Shown here: piece after piece, positions 38,216-48,578 of the stretch | How positions within the stretch are numbered: the stretch's first letter is position 1 | Layout of the letters: each line of letters begins with the position of its first letter | NCBI GenBank assembly: GCA_026315105.1 | Contig: CM048745.1 | Location: 742,757,006-742,821,005, forward strand | DNA: 64,000 bases | Reading direction: 5' to 3' | Source: Locusta migratoria | Lineage: Eukaryota; Arthropoda; Insecta; Orthoptera; Acrididae | Made by a program: the position numbers and the translations under genes | Notes under the pieces: model-generated | Databases searched by the model: none | Told to the model about the DNA's origin: nothing | The model's input: only the letters and a program-made list of their open reading frames with translations

Positions 38216-39555
38216 GCGACTATCAACGAGAAAAAATTTAGTAAAGCTTTAAATTTGAAATGTTCGTTGGAAGTCGCTAAATGCTCTCATTCTTATACAT
38301 TTAAACAATAAATTACATGTGTTACCGTGCCGTCAATGAAGTTGCCTAAAAAAAACACACGAATGTTAACTGTAGTATTCGTCTTGTAACGTGTAACTTT
38401 TAACGTAACGTAACGAGAACAATGTGACAGAATTTAAAAAAAATTAACCGGTCAAAAGTTACGCGAAATACTGAAAATAAATTTTCCGGGTTAGAACGCA
38501 TTAGATATGCGGCACGCAACTGGTGATAACTGGGTTTCGGCTTTCGCGCTCAGGGGTAGTCGTTTAGTAATACATATTGCTATTTTAGAACAATAATTAC
38601 ACAGTACAACAGCACACAGTTATATGCTGAGAAACCTATACTCAATTCATTGCACTGCGGTAAGATAGGAATCCATTGGAGTAGATAACATGATTTGTAA
38701 ACTCCGACTTGCTAAAATTTTGCGGGCTATTATGGATTTGTTATCAAAATTCAACGTTTCGTCCCCATCTGCGGAGGACATTTTCAAGGGAGGTCGTGGT
38801 TCTTTTGAACATCCTACACACCCTGGCTCACTACTGACGCACAGCAGTATTAGGTTAGTACCTAGTCGCAGCCTCGGAAATCGCAGTATATTCAGAAAAG
38901 AGGCAGATTTTTATTGCAAATGATGAATTAGAAATATCTGTACTGTTAGTTTCCTGGCTAACTACAACCACCGAAATCTTGAAATATTTCGACATATGGG
39001 TAAATACTTGTAACAAGTAAAAATATAAATGTCATTACTCGTACCAGAATCTATTACAACTACAAAGATGAAAGGGAAAAAATGTGCTTATTGCAGGTCA
39101 CAAACCATCGACCATTATCTCCCCTTCTACCATTTTGCGTCTTTAACCACATGGTGATGCTGAAAAAGCTATCAGCCTGCTATAAATCATTTTAGCATCT
39201 GTAAAGTTTTTCTTTCTATAATATAATAAACATTTATGCTTTAAAACTGAATTGAAATTTAGTCTTTGGAAAAAAGTTGCAGGTTCTTAACAATGGGTGT
39301 GAATAGGAATTAACAGTAAACAATTTATCACTTATCTGATAAAATGTTCCGCGAGTCATAACGGTCCAAAGCACTTACACAAAATCGGAGTAATCTGTGA
39401 AAAGAAATTGACCGGTTTTGGAGAATATTAATTCTACAAATAATGTTAACTGAGTTAAACTTTAATCATCTAATTATCAGAAATTCACAATTTACAGACG
39501 AGCTTTCAATTCAGCAGAACAAACTGATAAGAAGATATGATGGTTCTTATAAGTA
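38216..39555. other. Unassigned AT-rich sequence
   Basis: About 1.3 kb with no recognisable protein motif, SINE box or inverted repeat. Short frames such as 38,690-38,923 have no family features. Confidence 0.4.
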
Positions 39556-39556
39556 A

Positions 39557-40311
39557 CTAGCTTAAACCTGCGGCTCTGCTCGCGTGTTGGTTAACTATGA
39601 TAGATAAGATATCTTTCAGTAGTGTGCTATTCGTATGCTGAAGAAGAGCTGAAAACATTGTAGCACGCATAGACCAAAGATATGGTCTGTGACATCACGT
39701 TTCGCTGTATGTAACCTCCTTGCTATAGAGTCGTAAACGTCATCGCTGGCCTTCAGTCCGATTTTTTTTATAATTTGACGACTTTCAACCACCATATCCT
39801 CCACCCCCTTATAGCTATCGGCATGGAACTGCTATGGTGTACAAGGGAAGACTTCGGACAACAATTACACACTGGCCATTCGTTTGCGTTCTGTAGTTTT
39901 CGCTGCAGAGCGAAATATTAACACACACACACGTAGAATTTTATATACACCGATAACTTTCCATCCCAATATACTCCATCCTCCATACTCCAACAATGCA
40001 TCCAATAAAACCATTTGCAAATAGTAAATATATCAGATCGCTATAAAACCGTGCCTACAACCTTCTTCAGGTATAAATTAGTAACTGTACACAGATTTAA
40101 GTCTCTGCGTCTTGTCGTTCGGTTGTGATAAGCGTACACCGAACAGACATTAACATTAATATTATATAGATAAATAGCTATCAGATTCCCATAAAACCGT
40201 GCCTAAAGCCTTCCCCGGGTAAACATTAGTAACTGTACAAATTTTTACTTCTTTATGTCTTGTGGTTCAGACGTGATAAACGTACACCGAACAGACATTC
40301 ACATTTATAGA
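39557..40311 (-). mobile_element. Non-autonomous Helitron (copy H1)
   Basis: On the minus strand the element ends with a GC-rich hairpin (CGCGAGC-AGAGCCGC) and AAGCTAG followed by T, and starts with TCTATAAATGTGAATGTCTG preceded by A. The A/T borders and CTAG end are the Helitron rule (insertion between A and T, no duplication). The 5' region is present twice in tandem: AAAACCGTGCCTA, TTCAGGTATAAATTAGTAACTG, GTACACCGAACAGACATT at 40,040-40,160 and again at 40,185-40,305. No Rep/helicase is encoded. Confidence 0.78.
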
Positions 40312-40699
40312 TAAGTAATAATTTACTCAGAGGTATACTGTCCGCCAAAGTAAATAATATTACATAGAATTTCTAACCGTAGTATTCCTTGACAAAGCTT
40401 TGAGAAACGTCCAGTTTACATAGTGTTTACACGTTCAACTACATGCACATACAAGAAAATAGCAGAAATGTGTATTAACAGTCTGTTACATGTGTGTAAA
40501 AGAAACAATATTTTAAAAATCCATGTATCTGCATACGTGTGGCTGTCAACACAAAAAAGATATAAATTTGAAGGTGGATAAATACGGAACGCGTATCTGA
40601 AGTCATACAGCATTTGAAGTGTGACCTGTTATAAGAATTTTTTGCGACCTAGCCAGCTTATCGACAGCACCACCAGTTAACTAGTCTCTGAATAGTTCG
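40312..40699. other. Unassigned sequence between H1 and the Tc1-like relic
   Basis: No supported feature. GACCTGTTATAAG near 40,623 is close to where the Tc1-like element should end, but no matching inverted repeat was found. Confidence 0.35.
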
Positions 40700-40739
40700 T
40701 TTTTAATTTGAGTTCAGGTGGAGTACCACACATTTCTTG

Positions 40740-41900
40740 GCGGGTTTCACCGTCAAGGTGTCATTGGTTGGAATTACATTCAGTACCGTTGCACACCTGC
40801 GTGGCATGGACAGATGAGGTTATCAATCAGCTCTTCAGGGATAATTGGTCTTTTTTGCAAGAGTCAATATCGAGCTCTGTAGCCGTTGTGCGAGGTGCTG
40901 ATCTGGCTGCAATTGGTCTGTCAGGACTTGCTGAATCTGGTTTAAATTGGGTGAACAAGATGGCCACTCCATTCGTTCAGTTCACTCATCTTGAAGCAAG
41001 TTGTCCGCCAGTGCAGCTCTGTTGGAGCAAGCGTTATCGTCCACGATAAGGAACCTATCTCCTCTGGCATCAGCACAGGGCACAACAAAAGATCGAAAGA
41101 TATCGTCTCTATATCTCTGAGCAGTCAAAGCGCCATTCTGAACGACATAGAGGTCCGTACGTCAGCCGATACTGATTTCTGCCCACACCATTCGCCCACC
41201 AGCATGATATGGCGATGTTTCCTGCAAATAAGCAGTATCGTTCCACGTTCTCTCCAGGTGTGGGAATGACGATTGTCCGACAGAACACAAAAGATTCGTC
41301 CGTGGAGAGAAGCGGCCACCATTCATTGCGACTGCAATCCTGATATTCAAAAATGTTCAAATGTTTGTTAAGCTTATGGGATTTAACTACGGGGTCATCA
41401 GTCCCTAAACTTACAAACTACTTATACTAAGGACGGCACAAATATCCATGCCCGATGGGGGATTCGAACCCCCGACCGTAGTGGCCAATCCTGATGTTAC
41501 TCCGTCCCGTTTCTGCGAGCTAACTGGCCTCCATGCTCAGAGGCCACATTTCCGAAGGCTATTTCGGACTGTTTGTGTTCGTATTGCGCGTCCTGCTGCT
41601 GCCTGGAGGGTGCGTTCCAGATGATTTGCATTCAGCCTCCTGTCTGGACAGGCTGTCAATCGGATTTAACGGTCATCCAGTACTGATGTTACCCGTGGCC
41701 TTGCCTTCTTGTAACGGTTCCTATTGTCTGATATCGCGTCCAGGTGCTGGAAATTACAACTTGGGACACTCCAGTAGCTGCAGCCACCTCCCTCTATGTT
41801 TGTCTCGCTCTCAACCTTCCAATGGATCTCCTTGCCGTAGCTTCGTTTAAGTCACATTGTTGTTGCATTGCACTACATTCTCACTACTCTCTCTGAACCA
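40740..41900 (-). pseudogene. Tc1-like transposase pseudogene (D,D34E type)
   Basis: From 41,900 down: HTH 1 KLRQGDPLEG and REVAAATGVSQVVISSTWTR, TVTRRQGHG (helix-turn-helix with the V-S-x-x-x-x-x-x-W-x-R-Y and R-x-G-x-G boxes). Across the SINE: RNEWWPLLSTDESFVFC near 41,275-41,330 (first catalytic Asp in T-D-E-S), GEWCGQKSVSADVRTSM, LTAQRYRDDIFR near 41,085-41,125, FLIVDDNACSNRAALADNL near 41,000-41,055 (second Asp in D-D-N-A) and WPSCSPNLNQIQ near 40,930-40,965 (third site normally S-P-D-L-N-P-I-E; the Glu is lost). Several frameshifts. Confidence 0.85.
41345..41485 (-). mobile_element. SINE-1 copy, head-truncated, 10 bp target duplication
   Basis: Minus-strand SINE: tail AATGTTCAAATGTTTGTTAA at the left, B box as GATTCGAACCCC, and a truncation inside the head (ends GTAGTGGC). 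CAATCCTGAT at 41,335-41,344 and 41,486-41,495 is the duplication, so it inserted already truncated at its 5' end. Confidence 0.94.
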
Positions 41901-41982
41901 AACTGCTTGTGAAATTCGTTTGGTAGAGTAAACAGAAATCAACATCTGTCCCCTCTACAGCAACTTTCTGTTATTACCACTA

Positions 41983-42882
41983 CAGGGTGTTACAAAAAGG
42001 TACGGCCGAACTTTCAGGAAACATTCTTGACACATAAAGAAAGAAAATATGTTATGTGGACATGTGTCCGGAAACGCTTAATTTCCATGTTAGAGTTCAT
42101 TTTAGTATTTATGGATCAGGCTTCATTCCAACGTGACCAGATTGTAAATTTTCACAATCAACATGTGTGGGCTGACGAGAATCCGCACGCAATTGTGCAA
42201 TCACGTCATCAACAAAGATTTTCTGTGAACGTTTGAGCAGGAATTGTTGGTGATGTCTTGACTGGGCCTCATGTTCTTCCACCTACGCTCACTGGAGCAG
42301 TTATCATGATTTCGTACGATATACTCCACCTGTGCTGCTAGAACATGTGTCTTTTAAAGAACGACACAACATGTGGTTCATGCACGATGGAGCTCCTGCA
42401 CATTTCAGTCGACGTGTTCGTACGCTTCTCAATAACAGATTCGGTGACCGATGGATTGGTAGAGGCCTCCACGCTCTCCTGACCTCAAGCCTCTTGACTT
42501 TCATTTATGGGGGCATTTGAAAGCTCTTGTCTACGCAACCCCGGTACCAAATGTAGAGACTCTTCGTGCTCGTATTGTGGATGGCTGTGATACAATACGC
42601 CATTCTCCAGGGCTGCATCAGCGCATCAGGGATTCCATGCGACGGAGGGTGGATGCATGTATCCTCGCTAACGGAGGACATTTTGAAAATTTCCTGTAAC
42701 AAAGTGTTTGAAGTCACGCTGGTCGTTCTGTTGCCGTGTGTTTCCATACCATGATTAATGTGATTTGAAGAGAAGTAATAAAATGAGCTCTAACATGGAC
42801 AACTGTCCACATAACATATTTTCTTTCTTTGTGTGTGAGGAATGTTTCCTGAAAGTTTGGCCGTACCTTTTTGTAACACCCT
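41983..42882 (+). mobile_element. IS630/Tc1-type element with about 100 bp TIRs, internally deleted
   Basis: Left TIR 41,983-42,098 begins CAGGGTGTTACAAAAAGGTA and includes GGAAACATTC, AAAGAAAGAAAATATGTTAT and CATGTTAGAG. The right TIR about 42,768-42,882 is its complement, ending TTTTTGTAACACCCTA. The total is only 900 bp; the N-terminal half of the transposase is missing between the left TIR and 42,100. Confidence 0.9.
42100..42700 (+). pseudogene. Transposase C-terminal half of the long-TIR element
   Basis: FMDQASFQRDQIVNFHNQHV then WADENPHAIVQSRHQQRFSV (42,108-42,234; first Asp in M-D-Q-A, usually T-D-E-A), a stop, AGIVGDVLTGPHVLPP, MWFMHDGAPAHFSRRVRTLL near 42,371-42,430 (second Asp in H-D-G-A-P-A-H-F), NRFGDRWIGRG near 42,434-42,466, then the third catalytic site as PLDFHLWGHLKALVY near 42,487-42,535 (W-P-P-R-S-P-D-L part is broken) and the C-terminus RARIVDGCDTIRHSPGLHQR and MRRRVDACILANGGHFENFL ending at 42,699. 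The HTH domain is absent. Confidence 0.88.
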
Positions 42883-43309
42883 ACTTATCGGTTGCCGTAA
42901 TGTTTTTCCATCAACTCCGTAGAACCGACAGAAAAACGTCGGAACCATTTTAGTTATTCTGCCGATGGCAGTACTTCAAAACCGAGTTATATCAACTGAT
43001 CCTCTAATGTTGAGATCAGTGTAGATTTATGCTTAAGTGACGGCTGGAAGAAACGATACAGACAAATGGTGGAATGAAACGAAATTAATTTTCGGTATAA
43101 AAATGTATTAGTTCTATTTAAATGTAAAACAACACACTACTATTTAACTGCTGTGTAACTTTAAAAAAATAGTTTTTCGTTACGTGCACTGTTTCTCTTG
43201 TTGTTATCTTGTATCGTATTATCCATGTGACTATCACTGCCATTGCAACAGGCGGTACATCTATCGATGAGGTAAGTATAATGGTCGTTTTCAGAATGCA
43301 TACATTAAT
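42883..43309. other. Unassigned sequence
   Basis: No supported feature. Confidence 0.4.
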
Positions 43310-43311
43310 TC

Positions 43312-43527
43312 AAATGTTCAAACGTTTGTCAAAGCTTAAGGGACTTTGTGCGGGATCATCAGTCCCTAAACTTACAAACTACTTATGAACTTCCTTACAT
43401 TAAAGACGACACAAACATCCATGCCCGAGCGGGGGGGGGGGGGGGGGCGATTCGATCCCCCGACGGGGAACGGTCTCGCGCATCGAAGCACAGCGCCTCA
43501 ATGCGCTCGGCCGCTACTCCGTGGCTA
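43312..43527 (-). mobile_element. SINE-1 copy (variant head) with G17 tract
   Basis: Minus strand; tail CAAATGTTCAAACGTTTG, box CATCAGTCCCTAAACTTACA, B box CGATTCGATCCC and head CCTCAATGCGCTCGGCCGCT. The head matches the subfamily at 4,210. A run of 17 G at 43,431-43,447 has grown from the short G/C run next to the B box (complement of CCCCCTCGGGC). Confidence 0.92.
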
Positions 43528-43529
43528 CA

Positions 43530-43989
43530 TTAACTAAAAAATTGGTCTTGCAAGCAACGTGATAGTTTGAAACAAGACTGCGACATATTCCCTGCATATT
43601 AACAACTATAGCATATTTTTAGACAGCATATGAGGAAGTGAGAGGCCAAGGGGGTACAAGTGACAAGAAGTTAGTTTTGAGATAATCAAGTTTAAAGTTG
43701 AAGTTGAATAGTTAATTCCATATCCTTTGAAGAGTTTGTTTTATATTTATGTGCACCATATTACTGCACCAAAAAATTTTATCAGTTCACAATGGCCATT
43801 GATAATTTGACGACACCTGTCACTTGTACCCCTTGGCTTCCAAGTGAGAGTCAGAACTGTATGATCTCAAAGAAATATTTAAAGAAGTTTCAGTTTATTC
43901 TGACTCATAATACATAATACGTATTAAATACAATAATAATGAATGTTCGAAACCTACCTAGAAAAAAAAATTCAAATTATAGAAAGCTC
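43530..43989. other. Unassigned sequence with a 23 bp inverted pair
   Basis: GCCAAGGGGGTACAAGTGAC (about 43,643-43,662) and its complement GTCACTTGTACCCCTTGGC (about 43,819-43,838) form an inverted pair about 155 bp apart; CCCTTGGCTTCCAA recurs at about 44,931. I cannot assign an element. Confidence 0.4.
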
Positions 43990-44640
43990 TAATTCGTAAT
44001 ATTTCTCTTTTGATTTGAAAAATAAATTACAGGAAAGTAATAGAAAACTCTAATAAAACTTCTGTAATTGTATTCTTAATCTGCATCCCTGTCAACCTGT
44101 CAAAAATATTGTCATTTTCATCTTCTGAGTTATTGCTCTCTGGGATAAACTGTCCTTCATGGTGTGCTGCACATGCTGTTGAAAAGTGGCGACACTTATT
44201 TGTATCTCTTATCGTTTTTCGCTGCAAGCTTGGTCGATTTATTTCCTCTGGTGGATGGATTTCAGCACTGACATCTGTATAAAATCTGTGATGAACGGGA
44301 GGCACAAATGGTAGAAGGTTCAGTAAGTCTGTGTACTTTTTATCCTTAATTTTTGGCAGAGTTGTTCTGTGAGTTAGAGTTGGGAGTATCTAAACATGTC
44401 TTCCACTGCTTTTGGCTTTCATATTGTGGTTGAAGAATTCAAAATCTTCGTTGAATGTACATTTATAAAAGAATGTCCACAACTGTCGAGAGTAATAAGC
44501 TTGTAAACTTGTCAGAACTGGTGTTGGGAACATTTTCTGCACGTCAAAGCATACAGCCATGTGCCGAGCATATTTAGCGATCAGATGTTTTGCATCCACC
44601 ACTCGTTTCTGAGCATTTTCTGTTTCCATAGATGGAGTTC
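43990..44640 (-). pseudogene. Second relic of the transposase-like gene family of 35-37 kb
   Basis: From 44,629 down: ENAQKRVVDAKHLIAKYARH, VCFDVQKMFPTPVLTSLQAY and YSRQLWTFFYKCTF. That is the block with F-D-L-Q-K-x-L-x-x-P and Y-x-R-Q-L found in the family just before the D-G-C-x-G-Q-N motif. After a gap, KKYTDLLNLLPFVPPVHHRF and YTD near 44,283-44,350 are the family's C-terminal K-K-x-D-L-L-x-L-L-x-x-I-P-P-x-H-H-x-F-Y box. The middle with D-G-C-x-G-Q-N is deleted. A C-terminal extension runs to 44,027 (EINRPSLQRKTIRD, ESNNSEDENDNIFD). Confidence 0.62.
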
Positions 44641-45122
44641 CTTTTCAATAAGAGCAACCTATTCTTTTCTCTCTCTCTCTCTCTCTCTCTTTATGTACTT
44701 TACAAAAGTTCTGAGCTGTCAGAAAATACGTCCTCTTTCGGGGATGTCATAGTTACTGTTCACTCACGTGTTTTATGTCAAATTTATAGTAAAATAATAT
44801 TGATATTCGTATTTATTGAAGAAAGGTAGTAATTGAAGTTTGTTTTCTCATTGGAACAACGAATTTCACTTAATAACAGTAGCACTGTATTTTCCCCACA
44901 CGCGACCATTACCGCCACTACACATATATCCCTTGGCTTCCAAACAATACAGACGCTTCTGTAAGTAGTTAAATTTCATGCCGCCAGATTGCAACACAAG
45001 AAAGAGATGCACTTATATCTCTTGGTCACCATAATTTTACATTTGTCAGGAATGCATTACTGCATTTTTATTTCTAACGATGTCACTTTTACCTCTCGGT
45101 ATTCACCTTCTCATATGTAAAA
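44641..45122. other. Unassigned sequence with (CT)n at 44,669-44,691
   Basis: A short CT run is the only distinct feature apart from the CCCTTGGCTTCCAA phrase near 44,931. Confidence 0.4.
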
Positions 45123-45990
45123 CTAGCATAAACCCGCGGCTCCGCTCGCGTGTTGGTTGATTGTGATAGATACGCTATCTTTCAGTAGTGTGCTATCAGA
45201 TCAAATCACAAGGTAAAATGCACTCGTTTCGAAGAATCCAATCACGAAATTAAACAATTATGATTGTAATAATATCACATATAGGTCACTTGATGTAATG
45301 CGCGAAACGTCAAATCGATTTTTGATGTATTAAAAGAAATTTCTCTTTTACTACTTTATTTATTTATTCTTATATTTTCTTACTCGAATGCTTCTCATTA
45401 CAGAGAAAGAGCTGAAGACATTGTAGCACGCATAGACCAAAGATATGGTCTGTGGCATCACGTTTCTCTGTATGAACCTCCTTGTTACAGAGTCACAAAC
45501 GTCATCGCTGGCCTTCAGTCCGATTTTTTAAAATAATTTGACGACTTTCAACCACTATATCTTCCACTCCCTTATAGATATCGGCATGGAACTGCTATGG
45601 TGTACAACGGGAGACTTCGGGCAACAATTACATACTGACCATTCGTTTGCGTTCTGTAGTTTTCGCTCTAGAACGAAATATTAACACATAGACACGTAGA
45701 ATTTTATATACACTGGTAACTTTCCATCCCAATACACTCCACTCTTTTATCATTATCAACCCTCAAGCAACAATGCAACCAATAAAACCAATTTCAAAGA
45801 GCAAATATAATTTTCAAAGAGTAATTATTATTCCGCTTTTAGCGTTGTATTCTTCAAATTACTAACTATCAGAATGCTGTAAAACCGTGCCTAAAACCTT
45901 CCTCAGGTGTAAATCAGTAACTGTACAAATATTTAAGTCTCTGTGTCTTGTCGTTCGGACGTGATAAGCGTACACCGAACGGACATTCAC

Positions 45991-46043
<53 letters not shown>

Positions 46044-46170
46044 ATCGCCATAAAACCGTGCCTAAAGCCTTCCCCGGGTAGACAACTGTACAAATTTTTA
46101 GCTCTTTATGGCTTGTGGTTCAGACGTGATAAACGTACACCGAACAGACATTCACATTTATAGATATAGA
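45123..46170 (-). mobile_element. Non-autonomous Helitron (copy H2) with (TA)n
   Basis: Closely related to H1. The minus strand ends CGCGAGCGGAGCCGCGGG then TTTATGCTAG followed by T, a good terminal hairpin, and starts TCTATATCTATAAATGTGAA after A. Shared internal blocks include GACATTGTAGCACGCATAG, GACCAAAGATATGGTCTGTG and CGTCATCGCTGGCCTTCAGT. The tandem 5' duplication is present (45,878-45,990 and 46,050-46,165) with a 47 bp TA run between the two parts. It holds about 290 bp more than H1 (around 45,180-45,410). Confidence 0.82.
45994..46040. repeat. (TA)n microsatellite inside Helitron H2
   Basis: 47 bp TA run. The corresponding place in H1 (about 40,150-40,185) is AATATTATATAGATAAATAG, which shows the seed from which it could have expanded. 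Confidence 0.92.
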
Positions 46171-46319
46171 TAACGTGCGATTTATTCGGCAGTAATCTTG
46201 AAAAGAAAAACATGTCCCTTCTTTATTAATCTGTAATGTAGTTTGCATGTAGTTCAGTGTTACAGGTACGCTACAGTTCCACATGCCGCGAATACAGTAA
46301 AGTTTCCAGCATCATGAGC

Positions 46320-46770
46320 AGGGTCCGTCCGTTTCCTCTTCTTTACCCGTGACCTAGTGCGCCGCACTGGATCCCAGCTATGAGTTTGTTTTCTTCGTCA
46401 AACGTCCGGTCTGCTGCAGCACTCTGCTGGTAAAGGCGGTGTTTTCCTGACCCGGAGAATTATTGCCGCTCGCGAAAAAGGAAGACGGCGCAAGCGACCT
46501 CGTCTGCACTGAGGCGGGACTCAGGGCGGGCGAGTGCATCTCGGCAGCTCTCCTGCCAGCGCGGCGATGTGATGTTCCTCTGCGAGATAGCCGCGTGCGG
46601 ATGACGTCAAAAGGAATGCCGAATGCGCGACACTGCAGCGCCGCGCAGAGAAACAGCCAAGGCTGCTAGGAGCTCGGAATGCCGAACGACTTCCTGTCTA
46701 GCTGCCGACTCACGGTCGACATCGACTCGGAAGCACGATTTTCACTCAACGCACTTCCTGCACGCAGTAA
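46320..46770. other. GC-rich island
   Basis: CpG-rich stretch including GGCGCAAGCGACC, GCGGGCGAGTGCATCTCGG and GCCGCGCAGAGAAAC. Two short overlapping plus-strand frames (46,463-46,669 and 46,623-46,856) show no domain. Could be a CpG island or exon 1 of an unknown transcript, but no support beyond composition. Confidence 0.45.
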
Positions 46771-47141
46771 CCGCCAACGCTGTTTTGAACGTAAATAGTG
46801 TGCCGTTGCTAACAGACATACATGGTAAGATAGACATCCTTTTATTATATTTGTGAAGAACTACGGCAATGTTAGCTTCTTTCGTGCAATTTTATTGCAA
46901 TTCGCACAGGCTAACTTGTCAATTCATTCCTGCAAAACACAGAAGCTTTATCAGCCTTATGTCACAGCCTAACATACACAGTCGCGGCACTCACTGCTGT
47001 GAAAGTTGTTACCATCTGGCAATTGCAACAACACTGTGGACTGATGACCATTATAGTTTGGTCCCCCTTAAACATCCAACCAACCAACCAACAACACTAG
47101 CGCTCCTAGTGTTGGGCAAGGAACCGTAAGAATAATGTTCG
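46771..47141. other. Unassigned sequence
   Basis: ACCAACCAACCAAC microsatellite near 47,080; otherwise nothing. Confidence 0.4.
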
Positions 47142-47453
47142 GTTGCACAGTGGTAGACTGCCAGAGTACAAACCCAAAGGTCGCGGGTTCGATCCCCGCC
47201 AGGTCCTAGGATTTTTATCTGTCACTTTTCACGTCTTTTACCTCTGGCAGTATTCCTCATGTGAAAAATATTGAGTAGCACCGTTGTTCGGAACCCACGT
47301 TAAACTGTAGGTCCCCCCTATAACTGGCTGGGTAAGTCAGTTCGAAGGTCGGAGGAACGCAACGGCATACCACCTCCAAACAGGACCATGCCTAGTAAAG
47401 CACTGTGGTGTTCAAACCAATCTTCGGATTGCTGACTTCTTTACCTTTTTTTT
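47142..47453 (+). mobile_element. tRNA-derived SINE, third family
   Basis: Head TTGCACAGTGGTAGACTGCC (A-box region) and B box GCGGGTTCGATCCCCGCCAG near 47,182-47,205, followed by an unrelated body (TATCTGTCACTTTTCACG, GGTCGGAGGAACGCAACGGC, CATGCCTAGTAAAGCACTG) and a T-rich end near 47,453. The body and tail differ from SINE-1 and SINE-2, so I treat it as a third family. Confidence 0.7.
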
Positions 47454-47620
47454 CATAATTACTTTTGTACGTAATTAACCCAATAATTTCTTTAATTTTT
47501 GCGTTCCCAAAATTAGTAAAAGATTGAGAGACATAAATAATCGTGAAATAAATGTAAAAACAGACGATTTTCGCTAATTCAGTGATATAAACAACGTATT
47601 CTTGAGGAAATATTTCCGAA
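47454..47620. other. Unassigned sequence
   Basis: Short AT-rich spacer without features. Confidence 0.3.
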
Positions 47621-48090
47621 TCCCTATCTATACAAAAGCGAAAGGACCCTCATTCAGACACTCACTCAGTCACTGAATAGACACGAAATCTCGAAAACTA
47701 CTTCACGTATGTAGCTGAAATTTGGCAGGAATGTAGTTCATCGGTAGAAGACGTCAGCTAAGAAAGGATTTGGCGATAGGACATATAGTTAAGGAGATAT
47801 GACATCATAAACAATGAAAACTTCCCCGTATTGCGGCACGTGATAGTGTGACTTTATCAGTCCACTATATGAGACTCAGCACTTAGCGACTTGCAACATA
47901 ATTTCAAACCTTTAGGAAACTTTTTCTCGCTGACAATCCCAGCAAAATGATGATAGGGAAAAAGTTTGTCGCTTACTACTTTTTCGGTGTTCATGAAGTA
48001 AAATTACGGCATTTGGCATGACGTAACAATGTATTACTCGTAAACCATTAATTGTATTCGCGAGAAATGTTACAGAATAACATTTAACAG
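47621..48090 (+). mobile_element. Helitron-like 5' end
   Basis: Begins TCCCTATCTATACAAAAGCG after an A, the T-C start expected for Helitrons. It continues with CTCATTCAGACACTCACTCA, ACGAAATCTCGAAAACTACT and GCTGAAATTTGGCAGGAATG, a leader typical of insect Helitrons. No 3' end is present; the RTE begins near 48,094. Confidence 0.55.
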
Positions 48091-48304
48091 AATGTTATAA
48101 ATACAAAATCAGTTCGGGGTATTACAGGAGTAGGTATGATAATGAATAAGAAAATAGGAACGCGGGTAAATTACTATGAGCAGCGCAGCGATCGCACATT
48201 ATAGTCAAGATAGATACAAAGCCAACTCTGACCACAGTAGTACAGGTTTATATGCCCACTAGCTCTGCCGATGATGAGGAGATCGAAGAAATGTATGAGG
48301 AGGT

Positions 48305-48502
48305 GCCGGCCGCAGTGGCCGAGCAGTTTGCGGCGCGTCAGTCACGGTGTGCACGGCCACTACGGTCGGGGATTCGAATCCCGCCCCCCACCCCTCGAGC
48401 ATGGATATTTGTGCAGCCTTTAGTATTAGCTAGTTCATAAGTAGTTTCTAAGTTAGGGAATGATGACCCCGATGTTAAGTCCCATAAGCTCTACAAACAT
48501 TT
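48305..48502 (+). mobile_element. SINE-1 copy, 10 bp target duplication
   Basis: Head GCCGGCCGCAGTGGCCGAGC, B box GGATTCGAATCCC, tail to CTCTACAAACATTT. ATGAGGAGGT (48,295-48,304) and ATGAGGTGGT (48,503-48,512) are the duplication. The RTE reads MYEE...KEIIQT across the site, as in copy R5. Confidence 0.94.
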
Positions 48503-48578
48503 ATGAGGTGGTAAAGGAAATTATTCAGACAATTATGTGAGAGGAAAATTTAATTGTGATGGGAGACTGGAATTCGGT

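Larger units (their letters stand above)
40700..41960 (-). mobile_element. Tc1-like transposon relic with SINE insertion
   Basis: The minus strand encodes Tc1-type transposase pieces on both sides of a SINE-1 (41,345-41,485). Ends are not clearly defined. It lies directly beside the long-TIR element that starts at 41,983. Confidence 0.75.

Noticed and set aside
47142..47215. A functional tRNA gene with B box GGTTCGATCCC
   Set aside because: The T-arm is good, but the acceptor and anticodon arms do not close, and an extended SINE-like body follows.
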